This document shows, piece by piece, positions 48,515 through 60,609 of a stretch of DNA of 64,000 nucleotides; position 1 is the stretch's first letter; every line of letters begins with the position of its first letter. The stretch lies in the NCBI GenBank assembly GCA_009760885.1, contig CM019692.1:50187430-50251429 (forward strand), read 5' to 3'. The notes beneath the pieces were generated by a model. The model saw nothing but the letters and a program-made list of their open reading frames with translations. It made no database searches and was not told the origin of the DNA. This stretch comes from Achatina immaculata (lineage: Eukaryota > Mollusca > Gastropoda > Stylommatophora > Achatinidae). Both the position numbers and the translations under genes were made by a program.

Positions 48515-48940
48515 CATACGCCTGATGATGTCTAGCATCTGTTTGATGATGTTTGACATACGCTTGATGATGTTTGACATATGTCTGATGATATTGACAT
48601 ATGTCTGATGATATTTGACATATGTCTGATGATATTTAACATATGTCTGATGTTGTTTGACGTTTGATGTTTGACATATGTCTGATGATATTTGACATAT
48701 GTCTGATGTTGTTTGACGTTTGATGTTTGACATATGTCTGATGATATTTAACATATGTCTGATATTGTTTGACGTTTGATGTTTGACATATGTCTGATGA
48801 TATTTGACATATGCTTGATGGTGTTTGACATATACTTGATGATATCTGACATATGTCTGATGATGTTTGGCATCAGCCTGATGATGTTTGACATACGCTT
48901 GATGATGTTTGACATATGTTTGATGATATTTGACTGGCTG
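48515..48940. repeat. 21-bp minisatellite, about 20 copies
   Basis: The unit is GACATATGTCTGATGATATTT, with GCTTGATGATGTTT variants and several inserted GTTTGACGTTTGAT words. Each unit contains the palindrome GACATATGTC. The minus-strand open frames are by-products of the 21-bp period. Confidence 0.95.
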
Positions 48941-48999
48941 CAGTAGAATTCTCTTCTTGGAACCCCTCCGTCAAAAAAAAAAAACAATTAAAATTTAAC

Positions 49000-50170
49000 A
49001 TGTTCTGATATTTCCTATCGCCAGGCCACCCGCCAGAGTTGCAGATGGCGTACCTCGCACACGTCTCTGCATATCATTTTTTAAAAGAAAAGATTGTAGA
49101 GTTTTCGTAGGTAAATATTCATGAAGTTTCAGAAGCGCGGGAGACTGCATTAACGATTGCATGTTCCCTCTAAGCTGAGCGTGAACGATCGCTCATACGT
49201 TGTTTTTTATTTTTCCTTGGCGTCGCTCGTAAGTGTTTCACGTCGCTAAGTAACGACAATGATATTTCAGGTTATTTATATTAAAACTGAGACTTGCTAC
49301 ATATAAATTGACAGATTATATAAATGATCCTGCAAAAATATTTTTCCGCATGCTGAACATTGCAACGATGGTGCAAGTATCAAGCGTGCTTTATTTGAAT
49401 CCTCCAAATCCTGGCCACTCTTGGCATCAACTTAAGATCTCCTGGGAATGACCCCATCTTCTCCCCTCCCCTCCCCCCCCCCCCCCCCACCACCACCACC
49501 CTGGCCGTCACGCTTCTGACTGAAACCTTAACCTGGCTTCCTTGAATGCCTAACTCATCGTTTTTAACGACTCCTTATGTCAGTTGATGACCGACAAGGA
49601 ATCTGTTGAGCGAACACGATCACAGCTTTCATATTTTAGTTGCTTTTCTCTGATGCTTTTAACAGCTGTCCTCGCAGCTTCCAGCTGCACAGCCGAGCTC
49701 GGTTGAGGGTTTTTTTTTTTTTTTTCAAATGGCCACAGACACGACGAAGATCACATGAAGCAGGGAAATATGGAAGGAGTGAAACAGGAGGGAGGTAAGG
49801 TGGGGAATGAGAGAGGCAGGGAGGGGGAGGGGGAAGATTCGATCTGCATTTCACGACGTATGTAGCTGAGAATTGTCAGGTAATTAATGATCACAAAAGA
49901 AGAATTAAAACACAAAAAGGTGTCAACTTCCCGACAAGAATTATATTACTTTTTCCCAAAAATGAAGCACGGATTCCCGGAAAACACCGAACTCAGCCGG
50001 AAAACACCGAACTCAGCCGGAAAAGATGCTAAACCCGAACTTCGGGAAGGACGTAAAGAGCTGGAACCCAAAATTTTAATCATTAGACTAGGTTTATAAA
50101 TCTACTTATAAATCTACTTATAAATCTACTGATTAAGTCTGCTTGTTGTACTTCTCTACAGAATGAATTT
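49000..50170. other. No gene recognised
   Basis: Contains a poly-C/CCA tract at 49470-49503, a poly-T at 49708 and a 21-bp direct repeat (GGAAAACACCGAACTCAGCC) at 49978-50018. Open frames are under 75 codons. Confidence 0.45.
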
Positions 50171-50186
50171 TCTTCAAAATACCAAC

Positions 50187-50384
50187 TTCTTCTTCTTCTT
50201 CGTTCACCAAGACCGCCCTGTGATTCTACTGAATTTATGCCTGTGGTCCTCGTTAAGTCCCGTGGTCCCCCGTGTGGTCCTTTCGGAGACCCCGAGAGGA
50301 CCACAGGAGGTTCAGAGTATCTCAGGGCTTGAGCCTGAAATTCTTGGTGGGTCTCAGAAGCGGGATTGCGTGACACCGTGGTTT
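50187..50384 (-). mobile_element. Family D, 198-bp truncated copy with TSD
   Basis: On the minus strand it starts AAACCACGGTGTCACGCAATC and ends GGTGAACGAAGAAGAAG with a (GAA)n tail. It contains TGAGACCCACCAAGAAT, CAGGCTCAAGCCCTGAGAT and AGAGGACCACA-type blocks shared with 53957-54950 and 57367-58619. A perfect 11-bp TSD, aaaataccaac, lies at 50176-50186 and 50385-50395. Confidence 0.88.
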
Positions 50385-50636
50385 AAAATACCAACAATTC
50401 CACTAAGATGTTGTTTTTTTTTTTTTAATTCTGGGTATTTTCCGAACATGCGGCCACCCTTGAATCCACGGGGATACGGGACTCTATGTGACATGTTTTA
50501 AAACAGGGCGTTCCTACCAAAGTATAATTCCCGGGACAAATCCTTTCAAAAAAATGGGGTTGTACCATATAATATGGCTTGAGTCGTGCCCTTATATCAA
50601 CAGAATCCCTTGGCTTTTTTGTCTGGTACTTTGAAA

Positions 50637-50639
<3 letters not shown>

Positions 50640-50668
<29 letters not shown>

Positions 50669-50800
50669 CATCATCATTATAGAAGAGGTGGAGAGTTTTG
50701 AATATCTTGGATCACTACTAACTAATAATGGAGATACAATGAGGTAAATTAAAAGGAGGACATCTATCGCTCTTCGGAAAGTAAAACAACTGGGCTGGCG
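50640..50800 (+). mobile_element. (ATT)n microsatellite and LINE fragment
   Basis: An ATT run (50640-50669) precedes EEVESFEYLGSLLTNNGDT and RRTSIALRKVKQLGW. This is the YLG....DG region that follows the RT domain in RTE-like LINEs. It is only about 110 bp long. Confidence 0.6.
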
Positions 50801-50804
50801 CCTC

Positions 50805-51085
50805 ATGAATGACTAGCACCATGTCCCACCTCTCCGTTATTGTCCCGCGGCAACAGGCTCACCCTCACTGAGGAGACAGGGCTGGTCATAGGCCACATGG
50901 GGGTGGAGTCTGTTAAAGAAGCATTGCACGCGCTCTGCTTTTTCAGCTCCACTTACGGACTGAAGCAACAACAACAACAACCAACACAGTAACTAGCTCC
51001 CGATCCCACACGATGTAGTGCCTCAACACCTTCACGGCATCGACTGCAAAGAACATCATGATCACAGTTCCACGAAGAAGAAGAA
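50805..51085 (+). mobile_element. Family-H element, plus orientation
   Basis: CATGTCCCACCTCTCCGTTA, CACATGGGGGTGGAGTCTGT, AAAGAAGCATTGCACGCG, CTGCTTTTTCAGCTCCACTT and GCATCGACTGCAAAGAACAT follow family H. It ends in a GAAGAAGAAG tail rather than the AAGTAC type. It is moderately diverged. Confidence 0.72.
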
Positions 51086-51194
51086 GTGTATTTTAAGGTC
51101 AAAATGATCTTTCATATTATAGGAGCAGGTGACAGTAGCATAAGCAAGAAATACAAAATGTACAATACATTGGACATAAATTCTGATCTACTTT

Positions 51195-52800
51195 TTCCAT
51201 CATCATCATCATCATCATCATGTGCCGTGCCGACTGACATTGGCTATTATGCTTCTCCAGAGTACACGATCCTTCATGCAGACCATCAGCTCAGTATTTT
51301 CAATGCTCTCTCTCTTCTCATTGTATGTCCTATGAAAGTACATTGTCTCTCTCTTATTTATTTATTTATTATTTTTTTTAACAAGATTTTTTTCTATCTC
51401 CACCATTTCTCATACATTCTTCATTAGTTATTTTTGCTGTCCAGGGGATTCGCAACATTCTTCTAATAATCCACATTTCTGCTGCTTCCAATGATTTTTG
51501 TGCAGACTTGCCTATTGTCCATGATTCACTTTCATATAACAAGATAGGTTCAATATAGCATTTTAGGACTCGTTTTCTAACATTCATTGATAAAGATGTG
51601 TTAGCTAATATGTTTCTCATTCTCTAAAATGCAGTCTTTGCTTGGCATATTCTGTTCCTAATTTATATTTTGCATTTCCCATCTGAAGTTATTACTGCTC
51701 CAAGGTATTTGAATTTCTGTACCTGCTTTAGAATAGTTCCATTTAATTTTATACTGCATTTTGGTAGATTCTGTTTCTTAGATATAACCATGGTCTCTGT
51801 CTTTTTTATGTTCAAAGTAAGACCATTCTGTTCATTTCTTTGGCGACTTTATCCAAGAGATTTTGCAGGTCTTGTTGGTTCTCAGCTATCAGTACTGTGT
51901 CGTCAGCATACCGAAGGTTGTTAATATTGTTTCCTCCTACTTTTACACTAATGATCGTTCTTGAAATATTCTAAGCATCTTCTTATGTGTACATCTTCTT
52001 CAGAACTTTCAAATGTTGGAGCGTACACTTGTATAATATTTATGTTTATTGGTCGTCCTTTCAGTTGGGCTAGAAGGACTCGGTCCAAGATGTTCAAATA
52101 TCCCACAACTGCCCTTGCTGTTTGCTCATCAGATATTATACCCATCCTCGTTCATGTTTCTCACCTCCTGAATATATTATTGTATATTTGTCAGAGTTTA
52201 TTTTCCTTGCACCTGTCCATCTGTTGATCTTCATCCTTTCCATTTCCCTCTTTATATTTTCTAATTTTCCAGCCTGGAATAAAGTTCTAACATTCCATGT
52301 TATTTTGAACTTGTTAGTTTTGCCACCAGTAGATTGATGACGATCTGGCCTCACCTGTGGCTCGTGAGCTGCCCTACCGGACGAGGCTGTTCCAGAGGAA
52401 CATCAATTAACGTCGTTCATGATGAATCGATTATTCTGTTCAAGCATAACTATTCTTGGGGCCTACAACAGTGATTTCCCGTTGCCTTCTTTTTGGTTTG
52501 TGTACAGACTCTCCGCTAGCCTTTGGACTCCCTGTCCTACCCGCAAGGCAGCGGGAGCGAGAGGTTTAAAGCGCCTATAACCCGCCTAGTATTCCCTTTA
52601 TTGAGCACATGAGGCACTTTATAGGAGTAGTAGAGCCACCTACTACCCCACCTCGCTCTCTGAGTCTACCGCCAGTTGGTCCGCGCCTGCTTATTTGGAC
52701 AAGTCCTTATTCACAGGGATCCTCCATATCTGGAGGACGTTCACCATCCGCCACCTGTGACGCGCTGGGTTGAGGATGGTCGCTCCAGCTTTACCCCTTT
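51195..52800 (-). mobile_element. LINE-B with endonuclease start and internal deletion
   Basis: On the minus strand, a G+C-rich leader (52800-52360) precedes an endonuclease start (NKFKITWNVRTLFQAGKL, YSGGEKHERGWV) and its continuation (QVYAPTFESSEEDVHIRRCL). At about 51950 this joins directly to [20 protein letters not shown], so roughly the whole span from mid-endonuclease to the YADD motif is deleted. The C-terminal part (ANTSLSMNVRKRVLKCYIEP, YESESWTIGKSAQKSLEAAE) and the (ATG)n tail at 51195-51221 follow. It is dead. Confidence 0.82.
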
Positions 52801-52808
52801 ACCTTTAC

Positions 52809-52861
<53 letters not shown>

Positions 52862-55800
52862 CCTTAAGTGCCCAGGGCACATGGGGCTTCCGCAAGGGTT
52901 TTCCACAAATGCCTGTCTTTTGCCTTTTTTCGTGCTCTTGCCCTCTATGGCTCAACATCCTCTCTGTTGTTCTTCTCCGTGTCTCTTTTGGTCTACCCTT
53001 ACTTCTGTTCCCCTGTGGTGTCCATCTTAGTGCTATTTTTGGTAGTGAGTTGTCAGTCATTCGGAGCACATGTCCCAACTATAGCCAGTGTCTTTCCTTA
53101 ATAATTGTTGTCAGTGGCTTCATCTGCATTTCTGCCAACAAGATGTTATTTCTTATGGTGTTTGGCCAAAATATTTTTCTAATTCTTCGTAAACATTTAG
53201 TCTGGACAGAATTCAAATTGTCTCTATGGTTTTGGTGATTTTCCTGCATTCATTTCCATAGAATAGTACACTTAGAACATTACTCTTAAATATCCTAATT
53301 TTCGTATTCATACTTAGTTTTTTTATTTTTTATTTCCATATAGTCTGCAGCATTGCAAAAGCTCGGTTTGCACTAGTGGGTCTGCTGATGATGTCCTCTG
53401 TGCTGTCTCGATTTTCTACTACTCTACTGCCAAGATATGCAAATTCGTTGACCTCCTCCATTAACTTGTTATCTACTCTGAGTACATTTCTGGTGTTCAC
53501 ATTCTGCTTCATTAACTTTGTCTTTCCTACATTGATCTTTAGTCCTATGTTGTTTGCATTCTGAGTTAGATTGTTTATCTTGCACATCTTTGTGGCTGCT
53601 TGATAGTAGCAAAGCCAAGGTCCTCCAGCACTGTGTCAAGGGTCCATTGTAATCCTCTGCATTTATCTGATGTTGCCTCCTTCATTAACCAGTCTACTGC
53701 CAAGATAAATAATGTTGGTGATAGTACACATCCCTGCTTCACTCCTGTTTGTACCCTAAAGCTGCTGGAGGTATGTTCTCCACAGATCACTTTGCACTGA
53801 AAACCCTCGTATAGGGCTTTGATTACATTCACTATCTTATGAAGGAGGCCATACCATATAAGGGTTTTCCACAGTGCATCTCTTTTGACACAGTCAAAGG
53901 TTTCTCAAATTCTATAAACAATGCATATGTTGTGCTATGCCACTCATTTGCCTGTTCTTCTTCTTCTTCTTTTCCTTCATTCGCTTCTACCACCAAGACC
54001 GCACAGTGATCCTACTGGATTTACGCCTGTGATCTTCGATAGGTCCCGTGGTCCCCCGTGTGTCTCTGAAAGGACCACACGAGATCCCCGAGAGGACCAC
54101 AGGAGGTTCAGAGTATCGCAGGGCTTGAGCCTGTATTTTTTATTGGTCTCAGAAGAGGGATTGCGCTACACCATGGTTTTCATTGCACCACTTTGATCTA
54201 GAGTTGGACTTTCTCACCGGAAAACCTCGACGTGTTTTGGACATCAGTATATCCCCGCTGTGTGAGAGGTGGTAGCCCATCCAGGCTAGAGTTAGACTTT
54301 CTCACTGGAAAACCTCGACGTGTTTTGAGATACCTGTGTATCACCGCCGGGTGAGAGGTGGTTGCCCATCCAGTCCAGTGTTGGTTTTCTCACCGGAAAA
54401 CCTCAGCGTGATTAGGATACGCATACATCACGGTCGTGTGAGAGGTGGTTGCATATCTAGACTGCCCTGGTCCAGTGTCTCCGACTTCAGCATTTTGTGG
54501 TCGTGGCCGCTACCCTTCCTAGTTGTTACCAGGATGGAGCTTTTGTCCAGGAGGACGAATCCTCGCCACTAGTGACTTCCACCCCTGGGTTGAGCCATTT
54601 TAGGCATATTATCTCAGTATGGGCGTGTTTAGGACGTGACCGACCTCTAGAGCGGAGATACCGTGACATATATAGGCATCAAGTTTCACCCCTGGTGTAA
54701 ACCAGTTTAAGTATATTTCACCAATATGAGTATATTTCGGACGTGGACAGGCTTTAGAGAAGAGGCACCGTGGTATGAGTAGTTTTCGCCGCGATACTAC
54801 TGGTCATGCCGATTAAGTTTCACTTTATCTTTTCCATCACCTCTTCACATCGGTGCCGCACGGGAACCCTGATTGCTTTTCTGCATTTTCTACCTTTCCC
54901 GGGAGGAGTTTCACTCCACGCCCAGCTTCCGAAGAATCTCACCAGCAGTGATTTGCCTGTTTGAATTTTTGTCTAAGTACAAATATGTGGTCTATGCATG
55001 ATCTTCCTTTCCTAAATCCTACATGCTCTTTCCGAAATCTTCCATCAAGTGATGGTACAATTCTGTTGATGATTATTCTGCAAAATAATTTACTGGTGAG
55101 TGGCAGTAGGGTATTGCCTTTCCAATTCCCGCAGTCTCTGAGGTCACCCTTCTTTGGTAGTTTTACTATAAGGCCAATTTTCCACTCCTCTGGAGCTTTT
55201 TCTAGATCCCAAATTTGTTGTAGTATCCGGCTTTCAACATCTCAGCAGTCACTTCATCTTCACCTGTTGCCCTGTCTAATTTTAGCTTCTTTATTGCCTC
55301 CTTTACTTCACTTATTGTTATTAGTCCTGTAATGATGTTTAGTTCCGTTTTTGCTTCAGGTATGTCTATTGTTTGTGCTGCTTGTGTTCTGTTTAGTATT
55401 GTGTTAAAGTGTTCCCTCCATCTTTCCATTTTTTTCTCTTTCTCCACTGACCAGTTGTCCCTTATGTGTCCTTACTGCACTCTCACATCTTGTTCTGAAG
55501 TTACATGTCAACTGTTTTGTGATTTTGTAGATGGTTTTCATGTCATTTGCATATGCTGCTTACTCTGCTGCTTGTGCTAAGTTGTCATAGTATTGACGTT
55601 TATCTTGACGGCATGATTCCTTCACTTCTTTGTCTTTTTGTGTATAATTACTTAAAACTTATTCTTTTAGCCTTTGTGATTTGGTGTTCAGTGATTTGTT
55701 CTTAATTTCCTTTCTTTGCTCTGTCTTTTCCCATGTGTTCTTGCTTATCCATTCCTCTTTTCTCCGTTTCCGATATCCCAGCACATCTTTTGCTATTTCC

Positions 55801-56990
55801 TATAGTGTTTTATTGAACTCTAGAATGGACATTTCTGTTTCGTCTTGTAGGACACTGAAGCGGTTCTTAAGTACTATTGAGAATTCGTTCCTTGTTTGCT
55901 GGTCTTTCAATTTTGATGTGTCAAAACGTGTCTTTCTATGTTTTCCAATTGTGGTTTTTCCGTAATTTTAGATTTATTTTTGCTACCAGAAGGTTGTGAT
56001 CACTTACTACATCTGTTCCTTTCCTTGCTCGCACATCTTGTAGTGACCGTTTCCACTTGTTGTTTATTAGTATGTGATCCATTTGGTTTTATCTGGGGAC
56101 CTCCACGTCACTTTATGGACGTTTTTATGTGGAAAATTGTCCCTCCGATGGTCATCATGTTTTCTTCACAGAAACTGCACAGTCTTTTTCCATTTTCATT
56201 TCTTTCTCTGATTCCTTCTTTTCGAATGATTCTTCTTCTATCTTCATTTCCCTCACCTACTTTTGCATTGAAGTCGCCCAAGATGAGTAGCATATCATGC
56301 TTTGGTATTGTTTCTATTGTGGCTTGGAGGCTGTTGTAAAAATCTTCTTTTAATTCCTCTTCAGCTGCTTCTGTTGGTGCATAACAAACTATAATAGACA
56401 GCTTCGTCAATCTTGAGTTGATGCGTGCATATGATAATCTCTCATTTATAGGCGTCTATTTCAGCAATTCTCTTGATGCTTCTTTTGTTATAATCAATGC
56501 TACTCCTCCTTCATAAAGATCTTCTTTACCTGACCATGTTATTGTATCTTCTGTGTGCTGTGTTGTTAACTTCCTTCTGACTTGTCCTGTCCATCTTGCT
56601 TCTTGTATTCCTAGTATGTTTAGGTTGTATCTGTGCATTTCCTTGATGGTTTGTGCTAGTTTTCCAGTCTGGTTTAATGTTCTTACATTCCAGCTGCCTA
56701 TTTGCATCTTGTGTTTAGGTTCCAGGACGTCTGCAGTCGGGCTGTGGACTTCCAGTGGCTGGCTTTCATCCACAACCTTCATTGGGTCAGTTTCCTGATA
56801 AGCATTTCTCCTTCCACCTGCATTTCTTTTTTCCCTTGCTTCTGTTTCTGTAGCAGTCTGATAGTTTTTTTTTAACCAGATAGGGTTGCTGGCCCTATGC
56901 TGAACCCTCCTTAGTCGCCTTTTACGATCATGCGTGGTAGGGTACAGTGGTCCTATTCTTTGCAGATCCCGGGTACCACGAAGAGAAGAA
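52809..56990 (-). mobile_element. LINE-C, nearly full length, interrupted by family D
   Basis: 5' to 3' on the minus strand: a leader with ACGCATGATCGTAAAAGGCG; an endonuclease (IGSWNVRTLNQTGKLAQTI, NLNILGIQEARWTGQ, YAPTEAAEEEL, LLILGDFNAKVGEGNED, SDHN after a shift); ERWREHFNTILNRTQ; KKLKLDRATGEDEVTAEMLK; GVKQGCVLSPTLF; DLGFA; EEVNEFAYLGSRVVEN; and the GHVLRM terminus. The tail is an (AG)n run at 52809-52858. RT motifs lie in several frames. At the active site the sequence after DLGFA reads TIKQPQR, so the Asp pair has been lost. Family D is inserted at 53957-54950. Confidence 0.88.
53957..54950 (-). mobile_element. Family D, 994-bp copy with TSD, inside LINE-C
   Basis: On the minus strand it begins CACTGCTGGTGAGATTCTTC and ends in (GAA)n (plus-strand CTTCTTCTTCTTCTT at 53957). 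It carries about two and a half copies of an 85-bp subrepeat centred on GAGGTTTTCCGGTGAGAAAG, and one or two of the roughly 107-bp subrepeat ending GGGGTGAAACTTGAT. A perfect 11-bp TSD, atttgcctgtt, lies at 53946-53956 and 54951-54961. There is no convincing ORF. Confidence 0.88.
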
Positions 56991-57058
56991 GTTATTCATG
57001 ACAAAAAGGCATCTCAGGTTTTCAAACATCCATTATTAGGTTAGCAAAAACACATGGT

Positions 57059-57061
<3 letters not shown>

Positions 57062-57108
<47 letters not shown>

Positions 57109-57125
57109 GAGAGAGAGGGAGAGAA
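57062..57125. repeat. (GA)n microsatellite
   Basis: About 55 bp of GA repeats with one interruption (AACGAG). It resembles a LINE-C tail, but no LINE-C codons precede it. Confidence 0.9.
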
Positions 57126-57366
57126 AAAAAAATTGTCAAAACAAAATCAAACCTTTTCCTGATTTGCTTTCCCTTTTCCCTCGCTACATTTTTTCCTCCG
57201 CTGACTGCCATTGCTAATTCAAACTGACTGACCGACTGATTGACGGACTGACGGACTGAATTAACTGACTACTGTGTAGTAACGAGCATGCGAGATTATC
57301 TGTGATGTATTCAGACATATTGTCACGTTATACTGCCACCGCTCAAACGAGGCCATCAGACACCTG

Positions 57367-58619
57367 CCAGACCCGCTGCTGGCGAGATTCTTCAGGTGCC
57401 GTGCGTGGAACGGTGCTCTTCCCGGCCAGTGAAGAAAGGTGCAAATGGGGTTGCCGCGCGGCACCATTGCGGAAAAGGTGGTAGAAAGGATAAAGCGAAG
57501 CAAACAGTCAAATCACGGCGCCTCTGGTCTGGAGGTCGGCCACGTCCTAAGTGCACTCATATCGGGTGATATGCCTGAACCGGCTTAACCCAGAGGTTAA
57601 GACACTGCTGGCGAGATTCTTCCGATGCCGCGCGTGGAGTGAAGCTCCTCCCGGTCAAGGAAGTAAATGCGGAAAAGAAATAATGGTTGCTGTGCGGCGC
57701 CGATGTGAAAAAGTGAAGGAAAGGATAAAGTGAAGTTTAATTGGTATGTCCTGTAGTAACGCTGCGAGAGCTACACATACCACGGCACCTCTGCTCTAGA
57801 GGCCGGCCACGTCCGAAATATACCTACACTGGTGAAATATGCCTAAACCGGCATACACCACCTGTGAAACTTGATGGCCAGGCATGTCACGGCACTTCCG
57901 CTCTAGAGGTCGGTCTCGCCTGATATACACCCATACTGGTGAAATATGCTTAAACTGGCTCACACCAGGGGTGAAACTTGAAGGCTACACATGTCACGGT
58001 ACCTCTGCTCTAGAGGTCGGTCACGTCCTAAACACGCCCATAATGGGATAATATGCCTAAACCGGCTCAACCCAGGGGTAGAAGTCACTAACGGCGAGGA
58101 TTCATCCTTCTCGACAAAAGCTCCATCCTGGTAACAACTAGGAAGGGTAGCGGCCACGACCACAAAATGCTGAAGTCGGAGACACTGAATTAGTGCAGTC
58201 TAGATAGGCAACCATCTGTCACCTGGCGTGGATGTATGCGTATCCTAATCACGCTGAGGTTTTCCGGTGAGAAAGTCCAACTCTGGCCTGGGTGGGCTAC
58301 CACCTCTCACACAGCGGGGATATACTGATATTCAAAACACGTCGAGGTTTTCCGGTGAGAACGTCCAACTCTAGACTAAACTGGTGCAACGAAAACCACG
58401 GTGTCACGCAATCCCGCTTCTGAGACCCACCAAGAATACAGGCTCAAGCCCTGCGATACACTGAACCTCTTGTGGTCCTCTGGGGGATCTCGCGTCGTTC
58501 TTTCGGGGACCACATGGGGGGCCACGGGACTTAATGAAGACCACAGGCGTAAATTCAGCAGGATCACATTGCGGTCTTGGTGGTAGAAGCGAACGAAGAA
58601 GACGAAAAAGAAGATCTGC
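57367..58619 (+). mobile_element. Family D, 1253-bp copy, the longest
   Basis: The order is: head (CTGCTGGCGAGATTCTTC) duplicated at 57376 and 57608; about four units of a roughly 107-bp subrepeat with CTCTAGAGGTCGGTCACGTC and AATATGCCTAAACCGGCT; a block with AGCTCCATCCTGGTAACAAC; two 85-bp subrepeats (GAGGTTTTCCGGTGAGAA); then a 3' block (GTGTCACGCAATCCCGCTTC, CAGGCTCAAGCCCTGCGATA) and tail GCGAACGAAGAAGACG. A 10-bp TSD, cagacacctg, lies at 57357-57366 and 58620-58629. The element is G+C-richer than its surroundings and has no long ORF. I do not recognise the family. Confidence 0.85.
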
Positions 58620-58629
58620 CAGACACCTG

Positions 58630-59648
58630 ACATTTCATCTGCCTGAGACTTAGAGCCTGTCTGGGATCATGAGGCCGTCTGAAATCTTAACCTGCCTGAG
58701 ACTATGAACCTGTCTGAGATCTTAACCTTCCTGAGACTATGAACCTGTCTGAGATCTTAAACTTCCTGAGACTATGAACCTGTCTGAAATCTTAACCTGC
58801 CTGATACTATGAACCTGTCTGAGATATTAACCTTCCTGAGACTATGAACCTGTCTGAGATATTAACCTGCCTGAGACTATGAACCTGTCTGAGATCTTAA
58901 CTTTACTGAGACCATGAACCTGTCTGAGATATTAACCTGCCTGAGATTATGAACTTGTCAGAGATATTAACCTGCCTGATACTATGAACCTGTCTGAAAT
59001 CTTAACCTGTCTGATAATATGAATCTGTCTGAGATCTTAACCTGCCTGATACTATGAACCTATCTGAGATCTTAACCCGCTTGGGGCTATGAGCCTATCT
59101 GAGATCTTAACCTGCCTGATACTATGAACCTGTCTGAAATCTTAACCTGCCTGATACTATGAACCTACCTGAGATCTTAACCCACCTGATACTATGAACC
59201 TGTCTGAGATCTTAACCCGCCTGATACTATGAACCTGTCTGAGATCTTAACCTGCCTGATACTATGAACCAGTCCGAGATCTTAACCTGCCTGATACTAT
59301 GAACCTGTCCGAGATCTTAACCTGCCTGATACTATGAACCTGTCTGAGATCTTAACCTGCCTGATACTATGAACCTGTCTGAGATCTTAACCTGCCTGAT
59401 ACTATGAACCTGTCTGAGATCTTAACCTGCCTGATACTATGAACCTGTCCGAGATCTTAACCTGCCTGATACTATGAACCTGTCCGAGATCTTAACCTGC
59501 CTGATACTATGAACCTGTCTGAGGTCTTAAACTGCCTGATACTATAAACCTGTCTGAGATCTTAACCTGCCTGATACTATGAACCTGTCTGAGATCTTAA
59601 CCTGCCTGATGCTATAAACCTGTCTGAGATCTTAACCCGCCTGAGTAT
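58630..59648. repeat. 35-bp minisatellite, about 29 copies
   Basis: The unit is CCTGCCTGATACTATGAACC then TGTCTGAGATCTTAA, containing AGATCT. The left third prefers TGAGACTATG and the right third TGATACTATG. It begins right at the family-D TSD. Confidence 0.97.
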
Positions 59649-59649
59649 C

Positions 59650-60605
59650 TTGCTCCATCTCCCTGGAACTACGAACAGGATATTCTTTTGCAACTAGTGC
59701 AGTGAAGATGTTGAAGATCAAGCAATGTGTCGGATAGGGAGTTACGGCGCCAATTTTTCGTAGACCCAGTGTGGGTCAGACCGGGAAATGTGTAAAGCTT
59801 CTTTATCAGACTCCACCCCCCACGGAAACTGGCAGTCCTTTCCATTTTAGCCAGATTTGGTGATTTACTGGAGCCACCAATGGAGAGGTGAGGAAGAGGT
59901 GGTCAGTGTTTTGATCAAAGAGAGGTGGGGGGTCAGTGTTTTGATCAAAGAGAGGTTGGGGGTCAGTGTTTTGATCAAAGAGAGGTGGGGGGTCAGTGTT
60001 TTGATCAAAGAGAGGTGGGGAGTCAGTGTGTTGATCAAAGAGAGATGAGGGACAGTCGGTGTGATCAAAGAGAAGTAGGGAGGGTCAGTGTGCTGATCAA
60101 AGAGAGGTGAGGGAGAGTCGGTTTCTTGATCAAAGAGAGTTGGGGGGTCAGTGTCTTGATCAAAAAGAGGTGGGAGAAGGTCAGTGTATTGATCAAAGAG
60201 AGGTGGGGGGAAGGTCAGTGTCTTGATCAAAGACAGATTGGGGGATCAGTGTCTTGATCGAAGAGAGGTTGGGTGGTCAGTGTCTTGATCAAAGAGAGGT
60301 TGGGGGGTCAGTGTTTTGATCAAAGAGAGGTTGGGTGGTCAGTGTATCGATCAAAGAGAGGTTGGGGGATCAGTGTCTTGATCAAAGAGAGGTTGGGGGA
60401 TCAGTGTCTTGATCAAAGAGAGGTTGGGGGATCAGTGTCTTGATCAAAGAGAGGTTGGGGGATCAGTGTCTTGATCAAAGAGAGGTTGGGGGATCTGTGT
60501 CTTGATCGAAGAGAGGTGGGGGTCAGTGTCTTGATCAAAGAGAGGTGGGGGGGGAAGGTCAGTGCCCTGATCAGGTATGGTTTGCCAACCCTGTCACGGG
60601 CAATC
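59650..60605 (-). mobile_element. Family-H element swollen by an internal 31-bp minisatellite
   Basis: The left part (CTCCATCTCCCTGGAACTAC, GACTCCACCCCCCACGGAAA, TGGAGCCACCAATGGAGAGG) and the right part (CAGTGCCCTGATCAGGTATG, CCAACCCTGTCAC) are consecutive in a normal family-H copy. Between them, 59893-60570 holds about 22 copies of TTGATCAAAGAGAGGTTGGG plus GGATCAGTGTC. The unit resembles the single GAGAGGTGGGACAGGGTCTTGGTCA of other H copies, so the array grew inside the element. Confidence 0.8.
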
Positions 60606-60609
60606 AGCA

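Noticed and set aside
54336..54572. 78-codon frame inside family D
   Set aside because: It spans the 85-bp subrepeats, is not kept open in the other long D copy, and has no recognised domain.
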